DNA of 64,000 bases from Oscarella lobularis (GCF_947507565.1 NC_089184.1:2728001-2792000); one strand, 5' to 3'; counted from the stretch's first letter, positions 23,860 through 36,182 are shown. Notes: generated by a model not told the origin, from the sequence alone. Made by a program: numbers and translations.

Positions 23860-25740
23860 AGCTAACGTCACTGACTGGGTCTTTGTTTTTTGCCAACTAG
23901 CCAAAGAATGAAGTAAGTATCTTATCTTTTACTGATCAAGTACGCGTATCTTTATTGCCTGTACAGAATTGTAACTCCCAGAGGGAGTAATGGCTGGCTG
24001 GAAGCCTTATTATTTCACGCCAATCTATCTTGACAGAAGCCATCATTTGCCAGGTAAGAAAAAGTACGTCACTTTTAATTATAATATTAACACTTACTAA
24101 ATATATATATTTGCAGTTGTCACCCTCCCACCTCTCTTCGACGGATGATCGAGAAGAAGAAGAAGAACAAGGACATAACTCATCGTCGTCTTCACTAAAC
24201 TTGCAAGTATATTTTATTGAATTATTGAATATGCTTTGACATATGCAATATAGTATATTTGCCTATTTTCTTTAGAAAGTGAATGAAGAACGAATGATTG
24301 AAGCTCTTTATCAACATTTCAGGTGCGATCTGTTTAAATTTATTTTAGCTTTAGAGCAAGGGCCAAATACTTAATATTAATAATTTAATTAAAGAAATAC
24401 AAGGGGAAATCAAGCTAAGGTTGATAGGATGCTAGGGAACATCTAGGATAGGATAGATAGGTAGAAAGGCAGTTAGGCTGAGGATAGAGAAGCTAGAGTC
24501 CACGGGGTTAAATAAATTATATATAAAATCATATATTTTAAAAATTATATGTTCTAAAAATTGGCCCATAGTTACTCCAAGCTTTACTATAAATTTGCCT
24601 AATGTTATTCTTTCTAAACAATTTTTTTGTTTTTTTGGCTTCAATCATCAATAATGGTGAGCTGAAAGTTTGATTAAGGACGTGAGCGACGACAAGGACC
24701 AAGGCAATGGCCACTGCAACAGGGGAGGTGGTGACTTGGCAATGACGGCACCTCGGGGAAGGAAAATTATATCGGTAAGGAAGTCATGAATAGCATTGTG
24801 GGAATATACCTAATTAATTTGCATGTCTTTTACAAGAAAAGCGTCATAAGAGGGACCATCAGAGCAAGCGAGAAATATAATTTGTATTTGTGAAAAATAT
24901 TTAATATGAATTTTTTACCGTAATTATTAACTAAAAAAATTTGCTGCCTTTTATTTACCGTATGTTTTAATTATTGGCACGCTCTTTTGGCAGCTCTACA
25001 AATTACAAGGGAGACAGTTGGACGTTATCTAGGCAAAGACCACTAGCTAACGTACCACACGCCTGAGGTTACGGGAGAGCGTCCGAAGTGCTTATTAGGA
25101 CCCTCGATCGGAGGATGACACAGTTGAGTGACGAAGGACGGAATTCAGGCCAGGCAACGGAAATTTTCTCTAGCAGGGCAACGCTGGCTAGCGCGCTAAG
25201 GAGCAGACTATATGCATGCTTTATAGTCTCTGCTTCCGAAGTTCACTCAGCAATCGGACGTCGCAATATGCATTCTACACTTCCGCGTCTATCTCAGAGT
25301 CAGCGAGGATGTGATTCGGGTGTGAGAAGCAGGTGAGAATTAATAGGCACTCCCTTGACTTAATTGTACGTCATCCCTACATTCCCTGCGGCTGAAATTT
25401 CTAGCGTCTAACTCTCCCTTGATACATGATCAAGGGAGAAGATCTGGTGATCGGGTGACAGGCTTTGGCTTACCCAGACTACTTCTTTACTTTCTTTAGA
25501 CAGCTATCTCGAGCAAACAAAAATCTTTATTAATTAAGTGATTAGGTAGATGCTAAAATGTATTATACGTTCGTGGCACTAAATGAATTGCATGACTTGG
25601 TGTAATTAGGTCAGGCAACACGTAGCCACAGTTTGAAATTAGGTCTCTAACGTCCTTATTATCACATTGTTTCCTCACGAATTGATTACCTGATGTGCGA
25701 AAGAGTACTGTATTCTGAAGAAGATAGACAAGGTGTGTCG
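23860..25740. other. A/T-rich intergenic interval
   Basis: No supported gene. There are long TTAATTAA-type tracts, an ATATATATA stretch near 24100 and GGATAGGATAGATAGG simple repeats near 24450. Short open frames here lack motifs. Confidence 0.35.
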
Positions 25741-25754
25741 AAAATTTGGGTAGA

Positions 25755-27072
25755 TTAAAAATTACATTTTAGGCATTCAGCTGACGTGTAAGCCTCCCAT
25801 CCTCCCATTACGATTAAATGATTGCTTTTCGTTGTGCATGCACCATGATGGAATCGTCCCTTTATCATTGACGGCAGTGGAAGCCAATCTCCAGACTGTT
25901 CCTCATACAATTCAACGTAAGTGCTGTTTCCCGCTCCTCCTGTTGCGATAAGGTTTCCATGCAATGAAGACAATTGGACCCTTTCTTTTGTAGCTGGTCG
26001 GATATCAATCCACCTTTCTTCTTTTATAGAAAAATACTCAGTTGAATTGTCCGCTCCTATTCCACCTCCAGCATAATTTTGTCATCAATCACAGCCGATG
26101 AACAGTGTCTTCGTTTAGTCTTCATTTTCTTCAGTGGTTTCCATTCCCTTGCATAGATATCAAAACAATCATCCTGATCGTTTGGGTCTCCTCCTACGAG
26201 ACAAATGTACTCATTGTGTCCAATTGCTGCTCTGAATTCAAGCTGACACTGATGGGGTATGTCAGTTAGCAACTCCAATCCTTTCTCTTCGCTTTTCCAT
26301 TCGAAAATTCTCTTGCATGATTTTTAAGTTCGACCGCCGCCTTGGATGACGTATCCTTTGCCTTCACACTCAAAGACACTTTCTATGTGAATACCTAGGT
26401 GTTCTTCTTTTCCCTGCCACTTTCCCTCTTTCAACTGGAGCATTCTATCACCCGAACAAGCATGTAGAATGCTTTTGATTTCAGCCACACATCCAGATGG
26501 CCAAAAGTAGTCTACATATGGAATGTTTGGTTTTATTTGCTCCCATTTGAAAGGACATATTCTAGTCTAAAAAAGAAAATCGCCATCTTATTTCTTTCAA
26601 CCCAATTCGAAATTAACCTTATTATATCTGAATGCATTATTATTCATTTGGGTGCGAGCGCAAGTCGCTTTGATGTAAGAGAGTTCTTCTAATTCTTTTA
26701 TTGTAACATTGCCTGCTAGTTCAGTTGTTTTCTCTATATACAATCTACTAATAAGATCTCACCCTACGCTCATTTTCAAATACCTTTCTTTTGTGGCTTC
26801 GAAATAAGTCGTAAAACGTGTTCCTGTCGGTCGGTTTCTTCCAAAACGGTGACAAATTCGTCGAATGCTGTGTCACCTTTTCGCGGCAAAAGATCGAAAA
26901 GAATGCGAGATTTTTTTTCAAGCGTCTTTGACTGATCACGCAACTGGTGATATTCCTCGGGAGAGATGAGTGTCTTGGCAAAAGCTTTATCGATGACGGA
27001 CATGGGATTGAACGCTTCGATGAGAAGCGAAAGATTGTTGAAGACGCGCTCTCTCCATCTTTGGTCGACCAT
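25755..27072 (-). CDS. CARD plus kelch-repeat protein, possibly disrupted
   Basis: ATG 27072 opens a CARD (MVDQRWRERVFNNLSLLIEA, then LRDQSKTLEKKSRILFDLLP and KGDTAFDEFVTVLEETDRQE), the death-fold module that assembles caspase or adaptor filaments. Exons are 27072-26784, 26712-26618 and 26566-25755. The last codes for kelch repeats (ICLVGGDPND, YAGGGIGAD, LIATGGAGNS, LIVMGGWEA), a probable beta-propeller ligand or substrate binder. An in-frame TAA at 26324-26326 follows GYVIQGGGRT, and a one-base shift lies near 26085 just before YAGGG. The frame downstream remains open and kelch-like, so decay is recent or the base calls are wrong. A propeller-sensed, CARD-signalling cell-death adaptor is inferred from architecture only. 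Confidence 0.7.
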
Positions 27073-27159
27073 CACAAACACTTGCCCGAAGGTAATTGCC
27101 TCTTTTATGAAAACAAGCAAAGAAAAATGCTCTTTATGTAGGGACTCAGCTAGGCGTTG

Positions 27160-27290
27160 GTCAGGGGGGATTACCCTAGCTCATGCATATTCATAAATAG
27201 ATCGAGTCGATCCCTTTTTCGCTTTGGGGAGAACCCTAGCTCATATGCATACTTACAAATAGATCGTGTCGATCCCTTCTACGCTAAGAC
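27160..27290 (+). repeat. Two-unit tandem repeat
   Basis: CCCTAGCTCAT(A)TGCATA...AAATAGATCG(A/T)GTCGATCCCTT occurs twice, about 62 bp apart, in the 5' flank of the CARD-kelch gene. Confidence 0.6.
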
Positions 27291-28329
27291 ATACTTAGGG
27301 ACTTGATTGTCGGTGTTATGGTAACTGCACATGCAAACAATACCCCACATAATGGCCTTTAATTCTTCCCTTCAGCTGAAGTTTCGATATTTGAAGAACT
27401 CTTTAGGCGAAATATTTTTACAAATAGTTTTGTATGATTTAGCTGTAAGCGAGCAGCCAATAAATGATTAATTTGCTTGAGAGAATAGTGCGTGTGGTAA
27501 CGGCAACCTGTGCCTCAAAACGTGCGAGGAGAAGCGGTTATAGATCGCTTTTCAAGGTTGACAGTCCTGTGGGAAAAGCAAGCAGAAGCAAACGGTTATC
27601 AGGCTTAACGTTTGTTCGGGGGAACGACATCCTAGGAGAGAGCACGAGATGAATATTTTACAAAGGGTGTGTATCTTCATCTATTATTCGTAACGATTAT
27701 GTAGGGTCGTATCCATGCAGACCCTCTCTGTTTGTTTCTGTTTCACTTCAGTTTTGATCGGTTTATGAGCCGACCACCGCAGTTGTACGGGGTAGCAAAC
27801 GCAGTTTGCGAGCCCGTATAACGGCGGAGGGAGGCTCTCTCAAGCGTGATCTTAGGGCCGGAAGTGTCTGTATCTATGTCTGTCTGTCTGCCTGTTTAAA
27901 ATTGATCTGTACTATTTTCCGTTTTATAAATGCGCTGAGAAACCGAAACGAGAGTTTTGATTGTCACGCTCTGACGTCACAATCAAAAGTATCCACTCAT
28001 GTACAGTTTGTACGTGGGTATGTATGCGTGTACGGGTAACAGGAAATATGACCCGTACACATGCATATGTCTTCAAATACAGAGCAAATTATGAAATACA
28101 ATACGTCAGAAAAGCGCCTAATTAGAAAATACATTGCAATTATGTAGGTTTGTACAGTATGTAGTAGGACTGAGCTGTAGGAGCGCGCTAAGGGTAGTGA
28201 TGACTACGTGAATATGTAGCAACATAAAAATTTATGACGTCACACTATGTAATGCACTCGCGTACAGTAAGCGGTGGGAGGCTCTGCATGATGGCAACAC
28301 GGTGAACACCGGGCCATCATTCTCTAGTA

Positions 28330-29170
28330 TAGTTTGCTCCTCCTGTGTCATTGATCCCAAAAGAAAGAACATCCGGGGGTGCTTTTTTATACGGGACGCC
28401 CCAGCTTTTGAAGCGAACATGGCAACATTCGTCACCAGCGACTCTACGACGTGTCCTCCGGCAAGACCTTGGTTGGAAGAGGCTAACGTCATGGCCTGAA
28501 ACGTTCGCAGCGAGAATAGTCAAGACGTGGACGCGCAAGGGCGTTCCGTCGACGATTCGCATCGAATTGTGGCGCTGAAGACAAGTGCTCCGGAGCTGTC
28601 AATTTTCTCTCAACCTATATGCCGGTTTCTATTAGGAAAAGCTCAGAGAAGTGCTTGACAAGGCAATAATTAATTTAAAAAATCGAATAATAGATAATTC
28701 AATGTTTATTCCTAGGCGATTCACTCCCGGAATCGTTTGAGTTGCCTCCAAGCTTTCGCTCGGGCGTCGATTATGATTTCAAATTTTTGATGTTATCAGG
28801 CCGCACTACGTGTCTCAAAATCCTGACGGTTCTCGTTCATCTTCAACCAGTCATTCGCTCGTGTCCACTTCTCGCTCCTCTCGTTATCGTTCTCCTTCAC
28901 TTTCTCGACGAGGAGCAATGCTTTGCATGTGCAACGTTCCTCCTAACGTCGAAAAGAATTTCATACTCAGATCAGTCATCGAAGCGTTTTGAAGCGACGA
29001 AACGTTCTCTCGTCGATTTTGCTCGCTCTCCATTAATGAATATAGGTAATATCTAATAGACAGTTTGCCTAAGTATTTTTTAGAGATCTTCGTTTCGATA
29101 TCTTTTATCTCTTGCTCAGCGTCGCAGCAGCACGAAGCTCTCACTTCGTCACGAAAAAATGTAAGAACAG
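28330..29170 (+). pseudogene. TBC1D24-like (Rab-GAP TBC domain) pseudogene
   Basis: Frames at 28500-28580 (VKTWTRKGVPSTIRIELW) and 28742-29030 (TTCLKILTVLVHLQPVIRSC, LLAPLVIVLLHFLDEEQCFA, FLLTSKRISYSDQ) resemble the TBC1D24 TBC domain, where a conserved CPLLP...LLLHY block occurs. A short later exon reads AQRRSSTKLSLRHE. The order matches the minus-strand copy at 60.06-61.0 kb. Frame changes and stops interrupt every exon, and no complete Arg/Gln finger block is visible. Assignment is from memory of the family and moderate only. Confidence 0.5.
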
Positions 29171-29274
29171 TCTTTCGGGTGGCTCACTTGGTTGTTTGAA
29201 TGCCTGCCTTTTCCCTCATTGGTACATGTATAGCCTATGCGAGAGTCTGTTTAGCTGTACTAACTGGTGAACAC

Positions 29275-30230
29275 GCAGGATAAATTGAGTTCAAGGCCGA
29301 AGACATATGGCCTAAAAGACGCCCATTTCATCCCAACAACAGTCATGACGACCTTTTGGATACTAGCTGCTCTTCTCTCCTTTGTGGAAGTCGAGTCAAA
29401 AGGTTTTGCTACCCTAATTGATACAGTCCGTTCTCCAAAGCCAACGCCTGTTCCTTTTGAGCTGTCCTTCTCAAGCCTGATAGCACTGACAGAGTCATGA
29501 AAGACGTCCACATTGTCGTCCTAGAGAAAAACACTACCGCGGAGCAAAGTAAGCCGAACAGGTCAGGTGGGAGCGATATCTAGAGAGTTCGTTTGGGCTC
29601 GGCTACCTTACGATTCTGAGCTGCATCTCGCTCTATAGAAGTCGAGTACAGTGTACTATTTCCAAATTTTACAGTCTCCTTTTGTGTATATGGCCTTTTT
29701 ACGCCAAAAAATAGAAGTGTCTGACGAGTAAAAAAGCGATAATCGAGGAACTAATTTTGTGCTATTAATGACTAGTTCCGTGTTATTTAGGTGTAAATGA
29801 CGCCAACGTGTACTCGATTAGAACAAAAGGGTAGGCATCCGTTAAAACAAAAGCTATACATGCAGCCAATCAAATGACTATTGTAGAGACTGCATGGCAT
29901 ACCCATATAAGAAATAATATAAATTTTCCACAGATGCAGTAAAACCAATGGAAAATTTAGTCTCCGACTAAAATTAAATCAAGGGCTACCATGTTCTAAA
30001 CTGCACGTATTCATTTTGCTCTACTGTTTAACCTGCGTGTACGCATTTGAGAGCAGGCACTACAATTGTCATTTGTCTGCTCTTATATCTAAAATCGTCG
30101 CACAGGAGTATGATACACCAAAAATGTACGCTACCTATGTCTGCTATCTCTTGCGCTTAACTAGGCTATGCTACGATTATTTTAGTCTGGCGGTCACCAG
30201 TAAATAAATATTTACTGGAGGTTTTGATCT
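29275..30230. other. Non-coding flank, includes sequence shared with 23786-23860
   Basis: 29275-29345 matches the right flank of the Helitron (CAGGATAAATTGAGTT, CAAAAGACGCCCATTTCATC-like), showing the two loci descend from one duplicated segment. The rest up to the protease gene has no supported gene; first exons of that protease could lie here but I could not place them. Confidence 0.45.
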
Positions 30231-30232
30231 AG

Positions 30233-32103
30233 GAAAGAACCATGTGTCAATGGTCCTTCAATTGGTGGCAAAAAATCGCGAAAAAACGTTCGAGCTGAGA
30301 CACGAGTTTACCGTTGGAGATGATTTCAAAGCTTATTCCGCTAAAATGAGTCCTGGGTAAATAACTGCTGTATATATGGTTAAGTTATTCATACTGTTCA
30401 AATTCACTTTTAGCGTGCTAAAGTTTGCACTGAAGCAGCCACACGTTCTTTACGTGGAACCTAACAGGATCATTCATCTCGACGACAGCGTCGATAGAAG
30501 TAAAAATTATTTTGAAAAAAGCGGTGAAAAAACTAAACCCCTTCAATGCCTACAACAACTCAATGCCGATTGGGTAAGTCATTTCATAGAGTGATTATTA
30601 AAACTAAATAAACAAATGAAAAGGGACTTGCAAGGACTTCGCAACGCAACTTTGAAAACAGAACTCTTTACTCATATCCAAGTACAATTAAAAAGATTCC
30701 TATTTTATCTACCATTTCTGGTAACTTGTCCGTAAGGTCAGTACCAGGGGAAAGGAGCTACAGTTTACGTCCTCGACTCGTCAGAAGAGCCATTCTTATA
30801 AGACATAATTCTTACTTTCTTTTAGTGGAATATACGCCGCTAACGAAGATTTTGAAAACAGAGCAACTTTCGTAAAAAAGGCATTACCTATTGTGATGTT
30901 TTCTACAGAGTTTTTTATTAAGGGAGCTGATTTTGTTTACAATAACACCAATATACCTGACGGAAGCGGTCACGGAACTCACGTTGCATGTCCGTATAAC
31001 CTAACTAAAAAGAGTAGCTTTGAAAATATATTATAAAATGCAGCTCTAATTATCGGGCGCAAGTACGGTGAAGCAAAGCAAGCTAAGGTGGTCGCCGTCA
31101 GGGTGGCAGACGACGAAGACCATAGCACCGTAGAGTAAGAAAGCGTCGGTCTTATACCACACAAAACACGACGTGGCACTCGCCTTTTAGGCTATTTATG
31201 AAAGGGATAGAATGAGTTATTTCCAAAGTGCGAAAAAGCAAACAAACTGCCATTATGAAGTAAGGATCAATGCCGAATTTCCAAATTAATAAGTTCCCGG
31301 AACCGGCAGTATGTCAATGGGATTTTTTCAAAAACACAACCCTGAACGCATTAGTTGAACAAGCTTTCAAAAGTGTCAGTTAGCTCACACAAAAGACATG
31401 GCACTACGCTGTGATTAATTAATTTCATTCGTTAGGGTCTCGCCGCCGTCTCATCGGCTGGCAATGACGGTGTAGATGCGTGCGGCCGCTCTCCAGCATC
31501 AACCGTTGACGCGTAAAAAACTCGTCTACTATTATTTACGCACCTAATTATCTGGCTTAGTATTACTGTTGGGGCTTCAACAGAGGAAGACAAAATGTAC
31601 AATCGCTCGAATCACGGTCCATGCATAAACGTCTTCGCTCCCGTAATATGAATTTATGGTCGAATTTTGAAAAGTAATCGTTTTACTTTACGAAGGGAAA
31701 ATCTATCCTCGGTGCATATATAACCGGTCCCACTTCTTCGATCAAAATGACAGGTATAATTGAAAATATCTCATGTGTTGCACTTTGAAGACGGATATTT
31801 TGCAGGCACTTCAATGGCTGCCGCTTTAACAGTATACCGTTCTACTAGTTTACTTTAGGAATGAACAACGTACTAAATCTTGTCTTTTAAGTCTGGTATA
31901 CTTGCAAAAATTCTGAGTGTGAATCTGAACCAAACTCCGGCGCAGTTGAGAGCCGATCTCTATAATAAGTAAGTAAACAAATAGCAGACCTGTGACAAAA
32001 TTGCTCCTCTATATGAAAGAAATTGACTATTCAGAGCCTCTCCTCAAAAACTGAAAGACCTGCCGCCTAACACAAGGAACGAGCTTGTTTACTTTGGCTG
32101 TTG
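30233..32103 (+). CDS. Subtilisin/proteinase K-like serine protease (S8) with I9 propeptide
   Basis: About eleven short exons with ~50-bp introns spell a proteinase K-type zymogen. The propeptide runs 30233-30356 and 30414-30573 (ends HVLYVEPNRIIHLDD). The catalytic domain has GKGATVYVLDSG (Asp), DGSGHGTHVA (His), VSSAGNDGVDACGRSPAS (oxyanion Asn region) and GTSMAAALT (Ser), and ends KLKDLPPNTRNELVYFGC before TGA 32103. Several exons were joined by phase: 30624-30720, 30737-30779 (GTCAGA donor) and 30826-30989. The Pro normally following GTSMAA is Ala. The exon around 31295-31375 needs a frame change near T6 31323-31328 to join SMSMGF with NTTLNALVEQAFKS, so one lesion or base error is likely. 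No signal peptide exon was found, so the 5' end is incomplete. Confidence 0.72.
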
Positions 32104-32559
32104 AAGGCACCGTCTCAAAGAAGAACTGGACACATTCTCGTCATGAAATTTGGTTCCGTTCGTGCTTTATATGTTGTGTGTTCACTCTCGTGTGATTTCG
32201 CTTGCACTTTTCTGGGTGAAGATCGACGTGCGCATTTCGAAGTGGTCTCTCTATTAGTCTCTCGTAGGCACCCTAGTGATACTCAAGGTAGGAAAGGTGG
32301 AACTCTTAAATACTCAGCGTTATATAGCTATGATAATTTCGAGTTTCACAACAGAATTTTTATCAGCAGGCCATAAGGCAGATATTAACTTAGAGATGGC
32401 TACTGCCGCCCGGCCGGCGTGAGCCAAAAGTCATTGAATTAAACCCCAAACTATCTCAAGTACGTGCTTCTAGAGTTTGGTCATGTCCACGTGCACGTCG
32501 CGATCGTACATAGCATGCAGCGGGTTTTGGGACACCCTGCTTTTGAAACAGCTAGCTCT

Positions 32560-32890
32560 TAAAATGATAAAAAAAAAACAAGATTTGAGCCTTTGCGAGT
32601 ACCGCTTTTCAAAAGACAAGAGCCCCTCGGTGTTTCCTATTGCGAAGTTGACTTTTGTGAACTACGAGCAATTTTCAAAGGCAATTATTCCCATCAACGC
32701 TATGTACTCAGAATTTAGCCTCTCTAATAAAAGTCTTGACGTTGGCGATAGACTAAACGTTACGTTCACTCTTCAGTGAGAGAAACCAATTGAATTCGTC
32801 GCTACTCTCAAGGCTAAGAACGTAACTGAATATTTAGGAGAGATAATGACACAAAGTGTCCTTATCTACATGCAGCCTGAGCTCTTCTAC
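32560..32890 (+). pseudogene. Fragment resembling a transglutaminase C-terminal beta domain
   Basis: The frame reads MYSEFSLSNKSLDVGDRLNV, TFTLQ, then an in-frame TGA (32777-32779), then EKPIEFVATLKAKNVTEYLG. The pattern DVGD.LNVTFTL followed by strand repeats resembles the Ig-like domains at the end of transglutaminases. There is no catalytic core in the window. Identification is weak. Confidence 0.3.
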
Positions 32891-33007
32891 TGTACCTAAA
32901 AGAAAGCCTGAGTCCCACGAAAAGCCTTGGCTCTCCAACTGCGAGTGACTTGGATCGCATGGGGCCAAAAGAGGAGCTAAACAAGGTAGCTAACTATTTC
33001 CCTGATG

Positions 33008-33248
33008 TTTGAAAGGACATGGCTCGAAGGTGGATGTGAAAATAGTAGAAGCGGCTCATAAGCACGAACCCCAAGAACACCCCCACAACATGCTCAAACT
33101 ATGGATACGTCACAACAGAATCGGTGCGACGGTGACACTCCTATGCAGAGCTCTCTTGGACGTCAAGCATCGATTAGTTGCAGAAATGGTTTTCCCGGAC
33201 GCCTCCAAACAACTCCTGCGTGAAAGTACCACCTCTCTGCCCTTCTAG
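33008..33248 (+). pseudogene. Orphan death-domain-like exon
   Basis: An acceptor-like AG precedes GGACATGGC. The exon reads VDVKIVEAAHKHEPQEHPHN, MLKLWIRHN, ATVTLLCRALLDVKHRLVAE. The W in LKLWI and the closing L..AL......VA pattern match the last helices of death domains. A possible linker exon precedes it (SPTKSLGSPTASDLDRMG). No neighbouring exon gives it a full gene. Confidence 0.4.
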
Positions 33249-33319
33249 AAGCACATTCGAATCAAGAACAACTTTCAAAAATCAAGAACTACAGTCCGTT
33301 GACTCCGTATAATAAAGCA

Positions 33320-34290
33320 TGTGTACGAAACGACACAATTAAGCCCATTGTTTGGAACACGTTCTACTGCCTAATCAACCTAACGTACCTGAAAATCCAT
33401 TGCATATAATCCATTGCGTAACGGTCTAAAGCAGGTGGCGGCTTCTAGCTAACGTCCGAGGGAAAGGAGCTACGACCTACTAATCTCTGTACCGCCCTAC
33501 CTACTAGCAGCCGCAGACTAAACTCTAATGCAAGGGAAGGACCCGTGCATACCATCGTAGTTATGCAACGAGTGCAGACACGTTTATCTGCTCTAAAACC
33601 AGATGCTGTCCCATCTACACTCTCTGCGTCGTACATAACATGGGAGATTCATGCATGCTATGCCACTAAGCCTTCGCACGATCCCCAACCCGCCCTCAAT
33701 TAGTCTGTCAGAAATCGAGTCCTAGTCTTTAGATTTGGTTGGAAATCAGTCTATGCCCAAAACGTGGCCAGTGGCACAGCATGCAATCACTCTATATACA
33801 CACGATGCAGAGAGACGCGCCCCCTAAGTGAATGCCTTCACCATCGGGGGCCCTTACAGGAATGAGACAAACCTTGCGATCCATTGATTCTTTATTCATC
33901 ACCAAAGTTGACACAAACCTAAAAGTGAAACACAGTCATGCGCATTCTTAAAGCGTTAAGACGCTTGACATGAAAGTAGAAGAGTAAGCGCGATGCGTGA
34001 CAACCGTGGGTCCTACATAGGGGGCCCGGAACAAAATCTCGTACAGTACGAGAGAAACACTCGTTTGGAATGGCATAAGAGCAATCGCGAAAGCCATCGA
34101 CGCCGGATTGCTTACCAGGTAACGGATGCGTCGTCTCCATCTTGGGGTTTCGCGAAGGGGGCGGAGCCTGCCTAAAAAAATCTTCCGCTACGACGTCCAC
34201 GTACTCGACTCTAACAGGCATCCTGCGCATAAAATCGTGTCTGAAAAGAGTTAGAGACCCCTTCCAAGCTTACAATGCAGTCCTGAACAA
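33320..34290 (+). repeat. Dispersed repeat R1, copy 1
   Basis: About 0.95 kb closely matching 51565-52515 in the same orientation. Landmarks are TTGGAACACGTTCTA, GCGTAACGGTCTAAAGCA, GGGAAAGGAGCTAC, AGTCTATGCCCAAAACGTGG and GTGGGTCCTACATAGGGG. No conserved open frame runs through both copies and no terminal repeats were found. Confidence 0.75.
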
Positions 34291-34539
34291 CGAAGAAAAG
34301 CGCCGATGTCGCGAGTACATGCCAAAGGGTCCCTGCATGGTTTCTTCGATATGACTCTCGGTGCAGTGCAACGTTCGACTTTCTTCATCTTCGTGCGTAG
34401 GATACGGAGTAGCGTAGAACAGGAAGAAGGGCTTCTTTGTATCGTCACTTTGGCTACAGTATACGGGACTTCTATTTCATCTCTGGTAGAACCATTATAA
34501 AATAAGAACAGAGAGACTAACTAAGACCTAAACGCCAAT

Positions 34540-34860
34540 ATTGCTCACGCCCCCAAATGGCTGAAGCCCCAACAGCGTTCAACGATGTCATCCAGCGTGT
34601 GTATGTACATCATGGGCCCTCCTGGTCGAGATACTCGGCGACACTATCACATTGATAGACAACCATGTGATGAGCATTCTCCTTGTGACAGATAACGGGA
34701 TTAGACTCGAACAGGAAAAGAAAAAAAATGTAAATTGCGAAGATAAACTCATAAATTGATATGTGTATACTCCAATCAGGTAGCCGCCCTCCGATAGCAC
34801 GAGCAATCAAAACGTCTTGCACCAGTACGTCGTATGAGACGACGGAACTGCTAAAGTAAC
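34540..34860 (-). pseudogene. Fragment of a MOXD-like monooxygenase gene (two exons plus intron)
   Basis: This matches the MOXD-like gene at 5776-6100. CATTGATAGACAACCATGTGATGA corresponds to the VHHMVVYRC copper-ligand exon. Upstream, CACCAGTACGTCGTATGAGA and ACTCCAATCAGGTAGCC correspond to the SHTTYWCKPLQ...GGYLIG exon. The intron between them is also shared, so it arose by DNA duplication rather than retroposition. Frames are broken. Confidence 0.75.
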
Positions 34861-34977
34861 TAGATAATGATGGCCTGCCCCGAACACCCTCAGTAGTCCG
34901 ATCTGCGGTAGAAAAACTCGTACCACCAAAGGCTATCTTGACTGTACGATGTTTACTCTAGAAACACCTTGTGGCCT

Positions 34978-35053
34978 TAGCTTGTCACAGCCTTTCTTGA
35001 ACGTAGCTCGTGGCAGTTTGTTCACGGTACCGTCCTGATAGGAGGGCGCCGTC
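34978..35053 (+). repeat. Short dispersed repeat, copy 1
   Basis: TTAGCTTGTCACA, CTTGAACGTAGCTCGTGGCA and GTTTGTTCACGG(T)ACCGTC recur at 36548-36622 in the same orientation with few changes. Confidence 0.65.
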
Positions 35054-35255
35054 ATAGAAATGCGTTCATGAGTGAAATGCAAGGGTGCCTAAATGGCACG
35101 GATCGCGCGCCATAGTCATGCCTAATTTCTAAATGGAAAGAGCCCCTCTTAATTCTGGTGATAAGTATAGGTGCATAGAAGATAAATAAAGCTTGCACAT
35201 TCTCGCAAAAGTTTGATAATGCCGTTAGTAAGCAATACTTCGTTACTTTCCTAAA

Positions 35256-36182
35256 TCATGCAGACTCTTTGACATGTGCTTCAAAAAATTCTACCACCTT
35301 TCCATTAAAATCATCGCAGACATCAAGATGAATTTGATGGCGTCCTCCCACAAATTCGTGATACGCAGTAGGCCCGCGAACATTCGCCTTGATAATTTCC
35401 GCGTGGTGAACGGTAATCAGCGGATCACGGCTGCCGTGCATTAGAAGCGTCGGACACTTTACCCTTGCCAAACTGCCCTGGTAAATGTCCTCGCCCCATT
35501 CGTCGGCCAATCGCGTCACCCCGCGAACCCAAGCTGACCACAATCTCTGCATTACGTCTAAAGGGTAATAAGCGGTGACTCGGCTCAGGACCTCCTCATT
35601 CCACGCTGATAGGCTCTCGATTGCTACGAATTTGTCAACGGTTTTTCGTTCCAAGTACGCCATTACTCCCCAAATCATCAGGGCTTCAACGGCGTCAGGT
35701 CTCATAGCGGCCAAAATTAATGCGACTGTACCGCCATAGCACCACCTGAACATAAAAAGGGCGGTAACGGTAAGAGAAAAGCAAATAAAACGAGTATCGG
35801 AATGTAGCTAGCTCGCGAGGGTCGTTCATCAGACGTCTGCACATGGTAGCAGAACGTAATCAAATTAGTCAAATTTTACGTGTATGATGCTTCTATACCC
35901 TGCGACGGAATAGCGGTGTATCTTGAGCGAATCCATCAAACGGGCGACGTCGTCGGCGTCGGAGCGATAGAAATCGCCCGAAAAGTCTTTTTCGGGTGGA
36001 CGCGATTCGCCGCAGCCGCGCAAGTCAACGGCGATCATGTCAAAGTGATCGCACATGAGCTGCGATTGGAGTTGCGGCGCGAAATCAAGCAGTCCTGTAC
36101 TAACAGAACCATGGAGGAAGACGAGAACGGCGCTGCCTCTTCCCGCGCGACGGTAGTGGAGATTAACGCTGTTTACGCGAAC
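35256..36182 (-). CDS. BPHL (valacyclovir hydrolase)-like alpha/beta hydrolase with Cys at the nucleophile position
   Basis: Exons 36182-35899 and 35745-35256 join in phase to give an alpha/beta hydrolase closely resembling BPHL. Visible are the oxyanion block FLHGSVSTGL, DLRGCGESRPP, the nucleophile elbow VAGWCYGGTVAL, the cap (MIWGVMAYLERK), the acid HGSRDPL and the base GGRHQIHL. In BPHL the elbow is GWSDGG with a nucleophilic serine; here the junction gives GWCYGG, a cysteine as in dienelactone hydrolases. The substitution could change chemistry or inactivate the enzyme. The first coding exon is not placed with confidence: a peptide starting at ATG near 36310 (MQATADTTIFTSKASYN) is suitably placed but lacks a GT donor. 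Confidence 0.78.
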
